DNA of 64,000 nucleotides from Spartobacteria bacterium (GCA_021325495.1 JAJPGZ010000002.1:124001-188000); one strand, 5' to 3'. Positions 8,481-17,887 are shown, counted from the stretch's first letter. Translations and numbers: made by a program. Notes: generated from the sequence alone by a model not told the origin.

Positions 8481-9818
8481 GTGGCGCGCGTACGGACCTG
8501 GCGACGAACCGTCGTCCTAGTTTTTCTGCTGATCTTCGCCGCGATCGTGTATCGCTGGATCTCGGTCGAGCGTTTACTGCAAACAAGTCCGCCGGTTGCG
8601 AAGGAAACAGCGACGCCATCGCCTTCGCTTACGCCCACGCGGCCGCCGGTGATTGGCGGCAAGATCGACACTGGAAAAATTTTTAACGGCGTCACGCTGC
8701 ATTCGCATTTGGAGACGCCGCCGGGCGCGGATGCGAGTACGGAACGGAACGATCCGGACAGTTACGCGGTCGACCTGAAACTGTTGGCGCGTATGCCGGC
8801 GCCTAACAAATCGATCGAACAGCTGGCGAAAGTGAATCCGCGGTTGCCGGAGCTTTTGCCCGGACTTGCGGCCATGGTTAAACCGGAAGCGGTCTCGCCG
8901 TTATATGTCGATCTTTACAACAACAAGGTGCGGATTCTGCGCGAAAATCTTGCGCACTTAGATCAACTCCTGTCGCGCCACAACTTTTACGATTGCCAGA
9001 CGATCCTGCAGCTTCAGCATCCGCAATCGCATCGCAAAGCGACGCTGTTGCAGGCGGACATGGATGTGGATGCGGACGGCTCCGACTCCGACCGCATGCC
9101 GGCTGGTCCAGCGGTGACGACGAATTTCAAACCATTCACGAGTTACAAGTGGAACAAGAAAACGCCGGCGCCGAATCCGTATTTGCCCGCGATCGAGGAC
9201 CGATTGAAAAGGTCGGAGGACGAATTGAAAAGCGCGACGCCGGAGCGCAAAAAAGATTTGCGGAATAATATCGTCGCGCTGCGCGATCAGGTCGCGACGT
9301 TGAAGAAGTTCAGTTTTCTCATTGGCGCGGCTGATCCTTACATCGTTGTGCCCGGCATGATGGCGCACCCGAAAGACGGAACAAAAGTCGGCGACTACGC
9401 GGTGGTGATCTTCGGCGACGGAATTTATCCCGCGCTCGTGGGCGACGTTGGGCCTAACGACAAAGTGGGCGAAGCGTCATTGCGGATCGCGAAAGAAGTC
9501 AACGCGCAGGCGACCGCCTACAATCGGCCGGTGAGCGATTTGAAGGTGACGTATTTGATTTTTCCGGGCAGCGCCGACACGCCGTGGGGCCCGCCCGATT
9601 ACGACAAGATGCAGGAGCGTTGCCAGAAACTCGTCGATGAAATCGGCGGCGCGACCGTGCCATTGCATCATTGGGTCAATATTATTCCGCCGCCGCCCAC
9701 GCCGACGCCATCGCCATCGCCCACACCTTCTCCCGCAGGGTCGACATCTCCATCTGCGTCACCGACGGCGACATTCGCATTCCCGCTGCCGAGCGGATCG
9801 CCGCAAACGAATCGCTAA
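8481..9818 (+). CDS. Membrane-anchored GH75 chitosanase-like protein
   Basis: A 445-residue protein starting at a GTG right after the previous stop. Residues 8-25 form one membrane segment, followed by a Pro/Thr linker; the C-terminus is again a Pro/Ser/Thr-rich tail. The middle part has the pattern of glycoside hydrolase family 75: DMDVDADGSDSDRM, TTNFKPFTSYKWN, PYIVVPGMMAHP, VGDYAVVIFGDG, ALVGDVGPNDKVGEASLRIA and NRPVSDLKVTYLIFPGS. The two acidic residues needed for hydrolysis in GH75 appear to be covered by the DADGSD and GDVGP blocks, but this is from memory of the family. It likely acts on a glycan outside the cell membrane. Confidence 0.6.
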   Translation: MARVRTWRRTVVLVFLLIFAAIVYRWISVERLLQTSPPVAKETATPSPSLTPTRPPVIGGKIDTGKIFNGVTLHSHLETPPGADASTERNDPDSYAVDLKLLARMPAPNKSIEQLAKVNPRLPELLPGLAAMVKPEAVSPLYVDLYNNKVRILRENLAHLDQLLSRHNFYDCQTILQLQHPQSHRKATLLQADMDVDADGSDSDRMPAGPAVTTNFKPFTSYKWNKKTPAPNPYLPAIEDRLKRSEDELKSATPERKKDLRNNIVALRDQVATLKKFSFLIGAADPYIVVPGMMAHPKDGTKVGDYAVVIFGDGIYPALVGDVGPNDKVGEASLRIAKEVNAQATAYNRPVSDLKVTYLIFPGSADTPWGPPDYDKMQERCQKLVDEIGGATVPLHHWVNIIPPPPTPTPSPSPTPSPAGSTSPSASPTATFAFPLPSGSPQTNR

Positions 9819-9863
9819 ATCCGAACGCATTCGCAGGCGCGTTGTCGTTAATTGGATACGCGC

Positions 9864-10952
9864 ATGAAAAATTTGGCGAAACGCTGGTGGTTTTGGCTCG
9901 CGGTTGTCGTTGTGGCAATCGTCGTGGTCGTGCACATGTATCTCGCGATTTGGGTGCGCGATTACGTGAATCGCAAACTCTCGGAGATTCCCGGCTATCG
10001 CGCGCATGTCGCAGCCATCACGTTGCATCTCTGGCGCGGCGCTTACCAGATTCACAACATCGACATCAAAAAAACGAGCGGCGACGTGCCGGTGCCGTTT
10101 TTCTCAGCGCCACTTGTCGATCTTAGCGTGGAGTGGAAAGCGCTTTGGGACGGCGCCTTCGTCGGCGAGATCGACATCTACAAAGCGAAGCTGAATCTCG
10201 TAAACGGCAAAACCAAAGAGCAACAACAGGCGCCGGTGGATGAGCCTTGGACGGAGAAGATCAAGCAACTGTTCCCGGTCAAGATCAACCGTTTCGCCGT
10301 GCACAAGAGCGAGCTGCATTACCGCGATTTCAGCAAGGAACCGAAGGTCGATGTGCCGATCGACGAAGTGCAAATGGTCGCGACCAACCTGACGAACAGC
10401 AAAAAACTTTCGAAAACGCTCAAGGCCGAAATTGAAATGACCGGCCGTCCGTTGCGCAGTGGCAATTTGCGCATGCGACTCGATCTCGACCCCTACGCGG
10501 CGAAGCCGACCTTCGCCGTGAAATTGGAGATGGAGGAAATTCCCCTAACGAAGTTGAACGATTTCGCGAAAGCCTACGGCGGATTCACGTTCGAAAGCGG
10601 CACCTTCAAAATGGCGACGGAGATGAATTCGAAGAATGGCGCGTTCAACGGCTACGTCGAGCCGGTGTTCGATCACATGGGAATTTTCAATCCCGAACAC
10701 GACTCGGAAAATCCGCTGAGTTTCGTCTGGCAGGCGATCCTCGGCGGCGTGACCGAGATCGTGCGCAATCATTCCAAGGACCGCTTCGGCACGCGCGTGC
10801 CGTATTCGGGCACGTTCGACAATCCGGCGCAGGACACGATGACGACCATCTTTAATGTATTTCGAAACGCATTCGTGAAAGCGTTCGAAGGAAAACTGGA
10901 GAACGACAAGATCGATCTCCCGAAGAAAATCGAGCCGGACAAAAAGGAATAG
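9864..10952 (+). CDS. DUF748-family (AsmA-like) membrane-anchored protein
   Basis: About 362 residues with an N-terminal membrane helix (WWFWLAVVVVAIVVVVHMYLAIWV) and a long periplasmic part with repeated beta-strand pattern. The WVRDYVNRKLSEIPGYRAHV start and the SPLVDLSVEWKALWDGAFVGEIDIYKAKLNLV block match DUF748 proteins, relatives of AsmA/TamB thought to act in transfer of lipids across the periplasm. The ATG at 9864 is chosen over an upstream TTG (9852). Confidence 0.75.
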   Translation: MKNLAKRWWFWLAVVVVAIVVVVHMYLAIWVRDYVNRKLSEIPGYRAHVAAITLHLWRGAYQIHNIDIKKTSGDVPVPFFSAPLVDLSVEWKALWDGAFVGEIDIYKAKLNLVNGKTKEQQQAPVDEPWTEKIKQLFPVKINRFAVHKSELHYRDFSKEPKVDVPIDEVQMVATNLTNSKKLSKTLKAEIEMTGRPLRSGNLRMRLDLDPYAAKPTFAVKLEMEEIPLTKLNDFAKAYGGFTFESGTFKMATEMNSKNGAFNGYVEPVFDHMGIFNPEHDSENPLSFVWQAILGGVTEIVRNHSKDRFGTRVPYSGTFDNPAQDTMTTIFNVFRNAFVKAFEGKLENDKIDLPKKIEPDKKE

Positions 10953-10956
10953 CCGG

Positions 10957-11035
10957 CTGTCATTCTGAGCGGAGCGAAGAATCTCCGATCATTTCTGAAT
11001 AGATGGAGATGTTTCGCTTCCGCTCAACATGACAG
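10957..11035. repeat. REP-like inverted repeat between genes, copy 1
   Basis: A 79-base imperfect palindrome: left arm CTGTCATTCTGAGCGGAGCG..., right arm ending ...CGCTCAACATGACAG, about 30 bases each. A close relative lies at 15785-15877. Here it separates two convergent genes (DUF748 and the pseudokinase) and could serve as a two-way terminator or RNA-stability hairpin; that role is inference. Confidence 0.8.
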
Positions 11036-11042
11036 CGGCGGT

Positions 11043-12680
11043 TCAATCGCGGGGTGCGTTCGGGTCGAACGGCTGATAGGGCGTGTAGGGGTCGTGCTGA
11101 ATGTAAGCTCGTCTTCGCGGACGCGCGCTAAGATCGACATCTTCATCTGGCTGACCGGGCCGGACGGCGACGGTGCGGCCTGACGGCAAACGCAAAATCA
11201 TTCGCCCATCGGGCGTGCTGCCGACAAAACGCGCATGCAGTTCACCTCGGCGCGACCGCGGCAGGTCGTCATCCGAGCGATTACGCATGGAAGCGGAGGT
11301 TCGTCGGGACGTTGTCGTCACGCTCGCCGTTTTCTTTTTCACCGGCCTGGGAGCGACATCTTCGTCATCGCCGGATGCGGATTCGTCTTTCGAACTCGTC
11401 TGCTCTTCTTGCGCAACGGCGCCGCTGGAATTTTCAACCGGCGCTTCGGCGGGCGGCGGTGGTTCCGCCGATTGATTCTGCGCGACTTCTGGCGACGTCG
11501 TTGCCGCGGGTGATGGAGCCGTGTTCGAAGCGACAACTGCCGGCGTGTTCACAGGCGCTGCCGCAACCGGTGGCTGCGTCGCGCTCGCTTCGGCGACCGC
11601 CGGCGGAACGCCGACCGGCACACCGATGTTCTTCGCGCTGCGATTACGGAATGGCAACGCATCTTCCGGCAACAAAAATGCCGCGACGATTCCGCCGATC
11701 AAGAGCAACGCTGCAAAAGCAAGAACGCCGCGGAAAATCTGCGAGGCGACTGGAGGCAACGTTGTCGATCTTTCCCTTGTCGATCTTGTGCGGCGCGGAA
11801 TAACGGCGGCGAGAGGCAAACCGATTTTGCGTCCGAACGCCTGACGACGCTCGACGGCGGCGAGACAATTCTGAATTTCCTTTTCGAAAAGGACCGGGTC
11901 CTGCGGACGATTCTCAGGATTTTCGCGCAGCATATGCACAAGCAGGTTGCGCAACGCGCGCGGCGCCCGACGCAATTCCGGCAAACGTCGCGCGCGCAAT
12001 CGCGCTTTCATTCCACCGACCGCGAGCGGCACCGCGCCGGTGAGGAGAAAACAGATGCTCGCGCCTAACGAATAAATCTCCGAGCGAAAATCGATCGGCT
12101 TATCGAGCAATTGCTCGGGACTGGCGAATTGTGGCGCGGCGGCCGGCGCTAGCTCTTTTGATTCCGGCTGTTCGTCGTAAATGCCGAGACCGGCCAGACC
12201 GAAGTTCAAAAGTTTCACGAACGGCCAGCCGCCATCAGCGGTTTGACCGCGCACGATCATGATATTGCCCGGTTCGATCGCGCGGTGACTCAAAGCGAGA
12301 TAAGCCGCCGCGCCAAGCGCCCTGACGACTTGCAAACCAATCCGCAAAACTGCGTCCGCGCTCATCGGGCCATGACTCACGATCCACGACTCGGCCGTTT
12401 CGCCGTCCACCCATTCCGAAACAAGACCGAGATATTCGTCATCACTCTCCAGGCCGACGACGCGCGCGATATTGATGTGATCGAGCTGCTGCACAATGCG
12501 GACGCGTTCTTCAAACTGCACGCGTTTCGTTGGATCGACACTCGTTAGGGGAATAAGCTGAAGCATGACCGCGTCACCGGTGCGGGTGTCGGTGGCCTTG
12601 TAATTCGTGGCCGCGCCAGTGCGACTGACCGGTTCGTCTGAGGAAATGCGGTAGTGGTCGAAAAATTCTCTGCGTTCCAT
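11043..12680 (-). CDS. Membrane-anchored protein-kinase-like protein lacking catalytic residues (pseudokinase)
   Basis: Residues 1-275 follow the Hanks kinase fold, 320-340 form a membrane helix (GVLAFAALLLIGGIVAAFLL) and the rest is a Pro/Ala/Ser-rich outer domain of about 200 residues ending PYTPYQPFDPNAPRD. All three key catalytic residues are changed: the VAIK lysine is Gln41 (VMLQLIP), the HRD aspartate is Ala134 (SHRAIEPGNIMI) and the DFG aspartate is Asn159 (LLNFGLAG). The structural SPE (187-189) and DFRSEIYSLGA motifs remain, so the fold is kept. It is therefore likely a signalling scaffold or binding module rather than an active kinase. The response regulator gene lies about 280 bases upstream on the same strand. 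Confidence 0.85.
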   Translation of the reverse strand: MERREFFDHYRISSDEPVSRTGAATNYKATDTRTGDAVMLQLIPLTSVDPTKRVQFEERVRIVQQLDHINIARVVGLESDDEYLGLVSEWVDGETAESWIVSHGPMSADAVLRIGLQVVRALGAAAYLALSHRAIEPGNIMIVRGQTADGGWPFVKLLNFGLAGLGIYDEQPESKELAPAAAPQFASPEQLLDKPIDFRSEIYSLGASICFLLTGAVPLAVGGMKARLRARRLPELRRAPRALRNLLVHMLRENPENRPQDPVLFEKEIQNCLAAVERRQAFGRKIGLPLAAVIPRRTRSTRERSTTLPPVASQIFRGVLAFAALLLIGGIVAAFLLPEDALPFRNRSAKNIGVPVGVPPAVAEASATQPPVAAAPVNTPAVVASNTAPSPAATTSPEVAQNQSAEPPPPAEAPVENSSGAVAQEEQTSSKDESASGDDEDVAPRPVKKKTASVTTTSRRTSASMRNRSDDDLPRSRRGELHARFVGSTPDGRMILRLPSGRTVAVRPGQPDEDVDLSARPRRRAYIQHDPYTPYQPFDPNAPRD

Positions 12681-12888
12681 GTTGGTTCCCGCTCCGCGCG
12701 GAGAAGCTATGCGCGTGCAAATTATTAGACCGCGCGGAGGCGCGATCCATTCATCGCAAACGCGTTTACTTTCCGGCGCTGATTGAACGGCGACGGCGCG
12801 TGCGAGTTGCGTATGAAATGCGAATTGCGCTTTGCCATTTGCGCGACAATGTCATTGTCGATCTTGCGCCGAGCGCGCGGGATCTCAT

Positions 12889-12959
12889 TGTCCCGTGGTG
12901 TAATGGTAACACAGCGCCCTTTGGAGGCGTTATTCTTGGTTCGAGTCCAAGCGGGACAG
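12889..12959 (+). tRNA. tRNA-Gln (anticodon TTG)
   Basis: A full cloverleaf can be drawn. The acceptor stem pairs TGTCCCG with CGGGACA and leaves G as discriminator; the D arm is GTG...CAC around TAATGGTAA; the anticodon stem is GCGCC/GGCGT with loop CTTTGGA, giving anticodon TTG; the T arm holds GGTTCGAGTCC. CCA is not encoded. A copy of the AAGATCGACA word lies 24 bases upstream (12856). Confidence 0.93.
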
Positions 12960-12962
12960 GGC

Positions 12963-13400
12963 CTAATGCCCGAGCGAAAGGCCCGGCAAATTCGATACGC
13001 CGCCGGAATATTTCACGCTTTCGAGCGTCATTCGAACGGTATTGACGATGTCGTCCGGCGGAATCGGTTTGCGCAAAAATCCGGAAAGCCCGCTCCCGGC
13101 CAACTGTTCCAATTTCTCCTGTTGGATAAATCCAGTGGCGAGAATGACGGGTAGATCGGGACGAATTTCGCGCAAACGCGCAAAGGTCGCTTCCCCATCC
13201 ATGAACGGCATAACGAAATCGGTGATGGCGAGGTGAAAATCGTAGGGGCGACGGCGCAATTGATCGACGGCTTCAAAGCCGGATTGCGCGGTGACAACGG
13301 TGTAACCGGCGTCAGTCAGGACACGTGCGATCAGGAGAAGCGTGGCCCGATCGTCGTCGATGACGAGAATGGTTTGCTTAAATGGTGCGGATTGATCCAT
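12963..13400 (-). CDS. Single-domain response regulator (CheY-like receiver)
   Basis: A 145-residue receiver with no output domain. The acidic pocket is IDDD (about residues 15-18), the phospho-acceptor Asp is in ITDFVMPFMDG, the Thr is in ILATGF and the Lys in LRKPI. The ATG at 13400 (MDQSAPFKQTILVIDDD) gives the usual short N-terminus; the frame is open to 13442. It ends 3 bases from tRNA-Gln, which is on the other strand. No histidine kinase is in the window, so its partner is unknown. Confidence 0.9.
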   Translation of the reverse strand: MDQSAPFKQTILVIDDDRATLLLIARVLTDAGYTVVTAQSGFEAVDQLRRRPYDFHLAITDFVMPFMDGEATFARLREIRPDLPVILATGFIQQEKLEQLAGSGLSGFLRKPIPPDDIVNTVRMTLESVKYSGGVSNLPGLSLGH

Positions 13401-13563
13401 CGGCCATTTGTTTGAGCAGCCGCGATGCCGCTCCGCGCGCAAAATCAGTCCTCTACGGCGGCTTTTTGCGTCGGGCTAAGATCGACAATCGCCCATCGAG
13501 AAGATCGCAAGCGTGACTCGCAAACCTTCCAAATCCGGCTATGTTTCTTCTCCCCACTTTTCC

Positions 13564-14328
13564 ATGAACGCACTTGCTGTCGATAACCTGGCCGTGACCA
13601 TCGCGGATAAGAAAATTATCCGCGGTCTCAGCCTCACTGTGCCTCGCGGCGAAGTTCACGCCATCATGGGGCCGAATGGCTCCGGTAAAAGCACGCTCGC
13701 GAAAGTGCTCGCCGGCCATCCCGATTACGTCGTGACCCAGGGGAAAGTCACGATGGACGGCGAAGATTTACTCGCGCTCGAGCCGGACGAACGCGCGCGC
13801 CGCGGTTTGTTCATGGCATTTCAATATCCGAGCGAGATTCCCGGAGTGACGATCGCGAATTTTCTGCGCGCGGCGGTGCAGGCGCGCTTGCCGGAAGGCG
13901 AAGAGCTGGAAGCGACCGATTACTACGCGAAGCTTTACGAAAAAATGGAGTTGTTAGGCATGGACCGCTCGTTCACCTCGCGCTCGGTCAATGAAGGATT
14001 TTCCGGCGGCGAAAAAAAGCGCACCGAGATTTTGCAGATGGCGATGTTGGAACCGAAGTACGCCGTTCTCGATGAAACGGACAGCGGCCTCGACATCGAC
14101 GCGCTCAAAGTCGTGGCGCACGGCGTGAATTCGCTGCGCGGGCCGAACATCGGCATTTTGCTTATCACGCATTACCAGCGGCTTTTGAACTACATCGTGC
14201 CTGATCATGTCCATGTCATGGTGGGCGGGCGGATCGTGCGCAGTGGACGCAAGGAACTCGCGCTCGAACTCGAGGAACGCGGTTACGATTGGACGCGCGA
14301 AGAAGCGCGCGAGATGGCGCACACGTAA
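13564..14328 (+). CDS. sufC: SufC, Fe-S cluster assembly ATPase
   Basis: The ABC-type ATPase of the SUF scaffold, about 254 residues. Walker A is GPNGSGKST, the signature is [11 protein letters not shown], Walker B is [12 protein letters not shown] and the switch His is in [10 protein letters not shown]; the family-specific [11 protein letters not shown] is present. The ATG at 13564 ([11 protein letters not shown]) is preferred to the upstream frame start at 13513. The stop TAA shares its two A bases with a copy of the AAGATCGACA word; a second copy fills the rest of the 24-base gap to sufB. Confidence 0.96.
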   Translation: MNALAVDNLAVTIADKKIIRGLSLTVPRGEVHAIMGPNGSGKSTLAKVLAGHPDYVVTQGKVTMDGEDLLALEPDERARRGLFMAFQYPSEIPGVTIANFLRAAVQARLPEGEELEATDYYAKLYEKMELLGMDRSFTSRSVNEGFSGGEKKRTEILQMAMLEPKYAVLDETDSGLDIDALKVVAHGVNSLRGPNIGILLITHYQRLLNYIVPDHVHVMVGGRIVRSGRKELALELEERGYDWTREEAREMAHT

Positions 14329-14352
14329 GATCGACAATCGACAAGATCGACA

Positions 14353-15762
14353 ATGAAAACTGAAACTTCGGCCGTAGATATCAACCGCAACATTGGTGAT
14401 TTCTCCTACGACGTCGCGCATCAATACGACGCCGGCACCGGGTTATCGGAGAAGACGATCCATTACATCTCCGACGTCAAAGAAGATCCCGATTGGGTCC
14501 GCGAATTTCGCCTCAAAGGACTGAAAACGTTTTTGGAGAAGCCGATGCCGACGCATTGGGCCTCGAAAGATCTTGAAGTGATCGATTTCGACAAGATCCG
14601 TTATTACCTCAGCGGCGGCGTCCAACCGAAGCGCAGCTGGGAAGATGTGCCCGACGATGTGAAACGCACGTTCGAGCGGCTCGGCATTCCGGAACAGGAA
14701 CGCAAATTTCTCGCCGGCGTCGAAGCGCAATTCGACAGCGAAGCGGTTTACTCGAACATCAAGAAAGCCGTCGGCGAGCAGGGCGTCATCTTCGTTGGAT
14801 CGACAGAAGGATTAAAGAATCATCCGGAAATTTTCCGGAAATGGTTCGGCAAAGTCATTCCGACTTCGGACAACAAATTCAGCGCGTTGAACTCCGCTGT
14901 CTTCAGCGGCGGCTCGTTTATTTATGTGCCGCCTGGGGTCAAGGTAAAGCATCCGCTCCAGGCGTATTTCCGCATCAACGCCGAAAATTTCGGTCAGTTC
15001 GAGCGCACGCTCATCATTTGCGATGAGGGCTCGGAGCTGACTTACATGGAAGGTTGCACCGCGCCGAAATTCAACACCGCCACTTTGCACAGCGCGGTGG
15101 TCGAGCTGGTCGCGCTCAAAGGCGCGAAGATCCAATACATCACCGTGCAAAATTGGAGCGCGAATGTTTTCAATCTCGTGACCAAGCGCGGCCTTGCGCA
15201 CGAGGAAGCGGAGATCAAGTGGATCGATTGCAATATCGGGTCGCGCCTAACGATGAAATATCCGGGCGTGGTCTTGAAGGGGCGCAAAGCGCGCGGCGAA
15301 GTTCTTTCGATCGCGCTCGCGAATAACGGCCAGCATCAGGACACCGGCGCGAAAATGATTCACGCCGCCGACGAAACTACTTCGAACATCATTTCGAAAT
15401 CGATTTCGATCGGCACCGGCCGCGCCACTTATCGCGGCCTCGTGCACGTGCCGAAGCATCTCAAGAATTGCAAGAACAACACCGAGTGCGACGCGTTGCT
15501 CATCAATGCGACCTCGCGCACCGACACCTATCCCGCGATCACGGTGCGCGGAACTGGCAACGCCGTGCAACACGAAGCGAGCGTCTCACAAGTTTCGGCC
15601 GAACAAATCTTTTACATGCAACAGCGCGGCTTGAGCGAAGCGCAGGCCATGAGCTTGAGCGTGAACGGATTCGTCAACGACCTCGTTAGGCAATTCCCGA
15701 TGGAATACTCGGTCGAATTGAAACGCCTCATCGAGCTCGAAATGGAAGGCTCCGTTGGATAA
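14353..15762 (+). CDS. sufB: SufB, Fe-S cluster assembly scaffold
   Basis: A 469-residue SufB, the main scaffold subunit of the SUF system. Typical blocks are AFDSEAVY-like [96 protein letters not shown] and [20 protein letters not shown]. It follows sufC by 24 bases. Its ATG starts immediately after a copy of the AAGATCGACA word. sufS and sufE homologues are not in the window; sufD is at the left edge on the other strand. Confidence 0.97.
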   Translation: MKTETSAVDINRNIGDFSYDVAHQYDAGTGLSEKTIHYISDVKEDPDWVREFRLKGLKTFLEKPMPTHWASKDLEVIDFDKIRYYLSGGVQPKRSWEDVPDDVKRTFERLGIPEQERKFLAGVEAQFDSEAVYSNIKKAVGEQGVIFVGSTEGLKNHPEIFRKWFGKVIPTSDNKFSALNSAVFSGGSFIYVPPGVKVKHPLQAYFRINAENFGQFERTLIICDEGSELTYMEGCTAPKFNTATLHSAVVELVALKGAKIQYITVQNWSANVFNLVTKRGLAHEEAEIKWIDCNIGSRLTMKYPGVVLKGRKARGEVLSIALANNGQHQDTGAKMIHAADETTSNIISKSISIGTGRATYRGLVHVPKHLKNCKNNTECDALLINATSRTDTYPAITVRGTGNAVQHEASVSQVSAEQIFYMQQRGLSEAQAMSLSVNGFVNDLVRQFPMEYSVELKRLIELEMEGSVG

Positions 15763-15784
15763 CGCAAGATCGACATCTACTTCA

Positions 15785-15877
15785 TGTCATTCTGAGCGGA
15801 GCGAAGAATCTCCGATCATTTCTGAATCCGGCGCGCAGACCAATAGACGGAGATGTTTCGCTTCGCTCAACATGACA
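15785..15877. repeat. REP-like inverted repeat between genes, copy 2
   Basis: A 93-base element with arms matching those at 10957-11035: TGTCATTCTGAGCGGAGCG on the left and CGCTTCGCTCAACATGACA on the right, here with a longer middle. It lies downstream of sufB. Confidence 0.8.
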
Positions 15878-15955
15878 GGGGAAGTGGAACCAAGGGTTCT
15901 CCCCGCTTGCAGATTTTCATGCGGTGCATAAATACTGCTCTCCATTTTAATTCGT

Positions 15956-16654
15956 ATGCGTCGGTTCCCTCTAGTTCTTATCGCTCTTCTTTTCGCCTCG
16001 ACCGCTTTCGCCGGGAAACCTGCCCCGGCCGAATACGTTCTCCTCGTCGGCGGGCCTTCGATGTATCAGTGGGAAAAATACAAGGCCGCGCCGCACGACC
16101 ATTGGTGGGCGAATTTTGTGCGGGCCGCACGTTTACGAACCGAACAACTTCGCGCGCAGCTCGGACCGGACGCGAAGATTACGTGGCTCATTTATAAACA
16201 AGGCTATCTCGACCGCGCCGAGCAGGAGCATCAGGACTTGATCAGTTTGATCGGCACCGTGCGCGACAAGTTCGACATCAATCTCGTCTGGTTCGACAAA
16301 GGCAGCGAAGTGATCAATTACCTGAACGCCGGCCAGCCGCGCGACAAGATGAAGATCGCGGACTTCGAATACTTCGGACATTCGAACAAGGCCTGTTTCA
16401 TGTTCGATTACAGCAATCATATCGACAGCGCATGCAAATCGTGGCTACACGAAAATGATCTGGTGAGAATCCGGCGCGGCATTTTTGCCCGCAATCCCTA
16501 CATCAAAAGCTGGGGCTGCCACACCGGCGAATCAATGTCGGCGAAATGGTACAACGCCACCGGCACGCACATGGTCGGCGCCATCGGCAAAACGCAATTC
16601 ATGATGGAAGAATTGCCGATCCTGACCTCGCCCGAAGGTCGCTGGGCGAATTGA
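15956..16654 (+). CDS. Exported protein of unknown function, possible clan CD cysteine peptidase fold
   Basis: 232 residues with a signal peptide (MRRFPLVLIALLFASTAFA) and a soluble periplasmic or secreted body. Two blocks resemble the caspase/legumain (clan CD) catalytic dyad: a hydrophobic strand followed by His142 (ADFEYFGHSN) and, 46 residues later, a strand followed by Cys188 (YIKSWGCHTGES). This spacing and order fit the fold, but no named family was recognised and peptidase activity is a guess. It stands alone between the REP-like repeat and the region without the AAGATCGACA word. Confidence 0.6.
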   Translation: MRRFPLVLIALLFASTAFAGKPAPAEYVLLVGGPSMYQWEKYKAAPHDHWWANFVRAARLRTEQLRAQLGPDAKITWLIYKQGYLDRAEQEHQDLISLIGTVRDKFDINLVWFDKGSEVINYLNAGQPRDKMKIADFEYFGHSNKACFMFDYSNHIDSACKSWLHENDLVRIRRGIFARNPYIKSWGCHTGESMSAKWYNATGTHMVGAIGKTQFMMEELPILTSPEGRWAN

Positions 16655-16754
16655 GTCCGAGCCGGCCTGGCGATTGTCGATCTTGCAAAAGATCGTCCGC
16701 CGCAGATCGAGTTTCACATTGACCGGCGAAACGATTCCTTCTTAACTGAATTCT

Positions 16755-17321
16755 ATGATGCGGATACTGCTCGCGTGTTTGATGTGTTTGATTCTCCCCT
16801 TGTCGCAGGCCATGGCGATCGACGGCGGACCGACGTTTGGCGGCGGGGGCTCTGTATCCGTGACAGGAACTTACGCGGGCGTTTTGGTGCCTAAGCCCGT
16901 TCCCCCAGGAATCGAAAATTCGCTGGGGCTCTTCACCACAACCGTGCCGAAGTCGGGATTAGCTACCGGTACATTTAACATCTTTCGGGGTGGCAAGTTT
17001 TATCCTGGATCAATTTCAGCAACCGCCGATCCGGATTCGGGCAAATTCACCGGTCTGGCTAATGGGCAGTTCAGCTTGACGTTCGTTGTCGGCTTTAATT
17101 CGAAAGGCGATCCGATAACGGAAGAGGTTTTGTTCAATGCGGTCGGCTCCATCAAAGCGCATATTGTCGCGAACCCAAATTTTTTGGGGGTGGCGCAAGC
17201 GCGAATGCGCGGCGATGCAAACATTACTTTTGAAACGGTTCCCGCAGGTTTCGACCCCTCGGCGAATAGCGGTACGCCGGTTCCTTTTAAGGTCCGCGGC
17301 TTTAAACAAACTTCATCTTAA
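16755..17321 (+). CDS. Exported protein of unknown function
   Basis: A 188-residue protein with signal peptide (MMRILLACLMCLILPLSQAMA) and a Gly-rich start (GGPTFGGGGSVSVTGTYAG). The rest is a run of predicted beta-strands with no Cys, ending FKVRGFKQTSS. It is 11 bases upstream of a pseudopilin gene and probably forms an operon with it. No family was recognised. It begins a stretch of about 4.1 kb without any copy of the AAGATCGACA word and with visibly lower GC. Confidence 0.6.
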   Translation: MMRILLACLMCLILPLSQAMAIDGGPTFGGGGSVSVTGTYAGVLVPKPVPPGIENSLGLFTTTVPKSGLATGTFNIFRGGKFYPGSISATADPDSGKFTGLANGQFSLTFVVGFNSKGDPITEEVLFNAVGSIKAHIVANPNFLGVAQARMRGDANITFETVPAGFDPSANSGTPVPFKVRGFKQTSS

Positions 17322-17332
17322 CGGCGTAAATC

Positions 17333-17887
17333 GTGAGCGTTGAGGTGTCCGAGGCTACAGGCGCCTTCTCGTTGCTCGAATTGCTGATAGTTGCCGTTGT
17401 CATCGCTATTCTAATTTTGCTTTTGTTGCCCGTATTGTCCGGAATGCGAGCGCGTGGACAGCGTGTCCAATGCATGTCGAATTTGCGTAGCCTGTATGTA
17501 GCAACCGAGTCGTATATCCAGCAAAACGGCAATTGGCCGCAGATTTCCCTCGATGAATCGGACACGGACGAACAAGCCTATGCCCAGTCATGGATCGCCG
17601 CCCTGAAACCTTTTGGCATAAGCGAGAAGAGCTGGATCTGCCCAACGATTCAAAATCTCCTTAACAATCCTGATTACATGAAAAGTGAAAATGTTCGTGT
17701 CGATTATTTCGCATGCCCTTTCGATGACAAACCTATTACTCCTCACCAATGGCCAAAGCAGCCCTGGTTTGTCGAAGTTGGGGACGTTCATGGAAACGGC
17801 AACCTGATTATTTTCACTGACGGAAGCATCAGTGATCTGAAAACGATTGCAGGCGCAGCAGCCTCCCCATCGCCGGCCAGTCATTAG
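17333..17887 (+). CDS. Type II secretion/type IV pilus pseudopilin-like protein
   Basis: 184 residues starting at GTG. The prepilin signal is GAFSLLELLIVAVVIAIL: cleavage after Gly, Glu at mature position 6, then the hydrophobic helix. The body carries CPTIQNLL and DYFACPFDD and ends HGNGNLIIFTDGS, as in the verrucomicrobial/planctomycetal GspG-like pseudopilins (H-X9-DG tail). A prepilin peptidase and an assembly ATPase are not in the window. Confidence 0.8.
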   Translation: MSVEVSEATGAFSLLELLIVAVVIAILILLLLPVLSGMRARGQRVQCMSNLRSLYVATESYIQQNGNWPQISLDESDTDEQAYAQSWIAALKPFGISEKSWICPTIQNLLNNPDYMKSENVRVDYFACPFDDKPITPHQWPKQPWFVEVGDVHGNGNLIIFTDGSISDLKTIAGAAASPSPASH

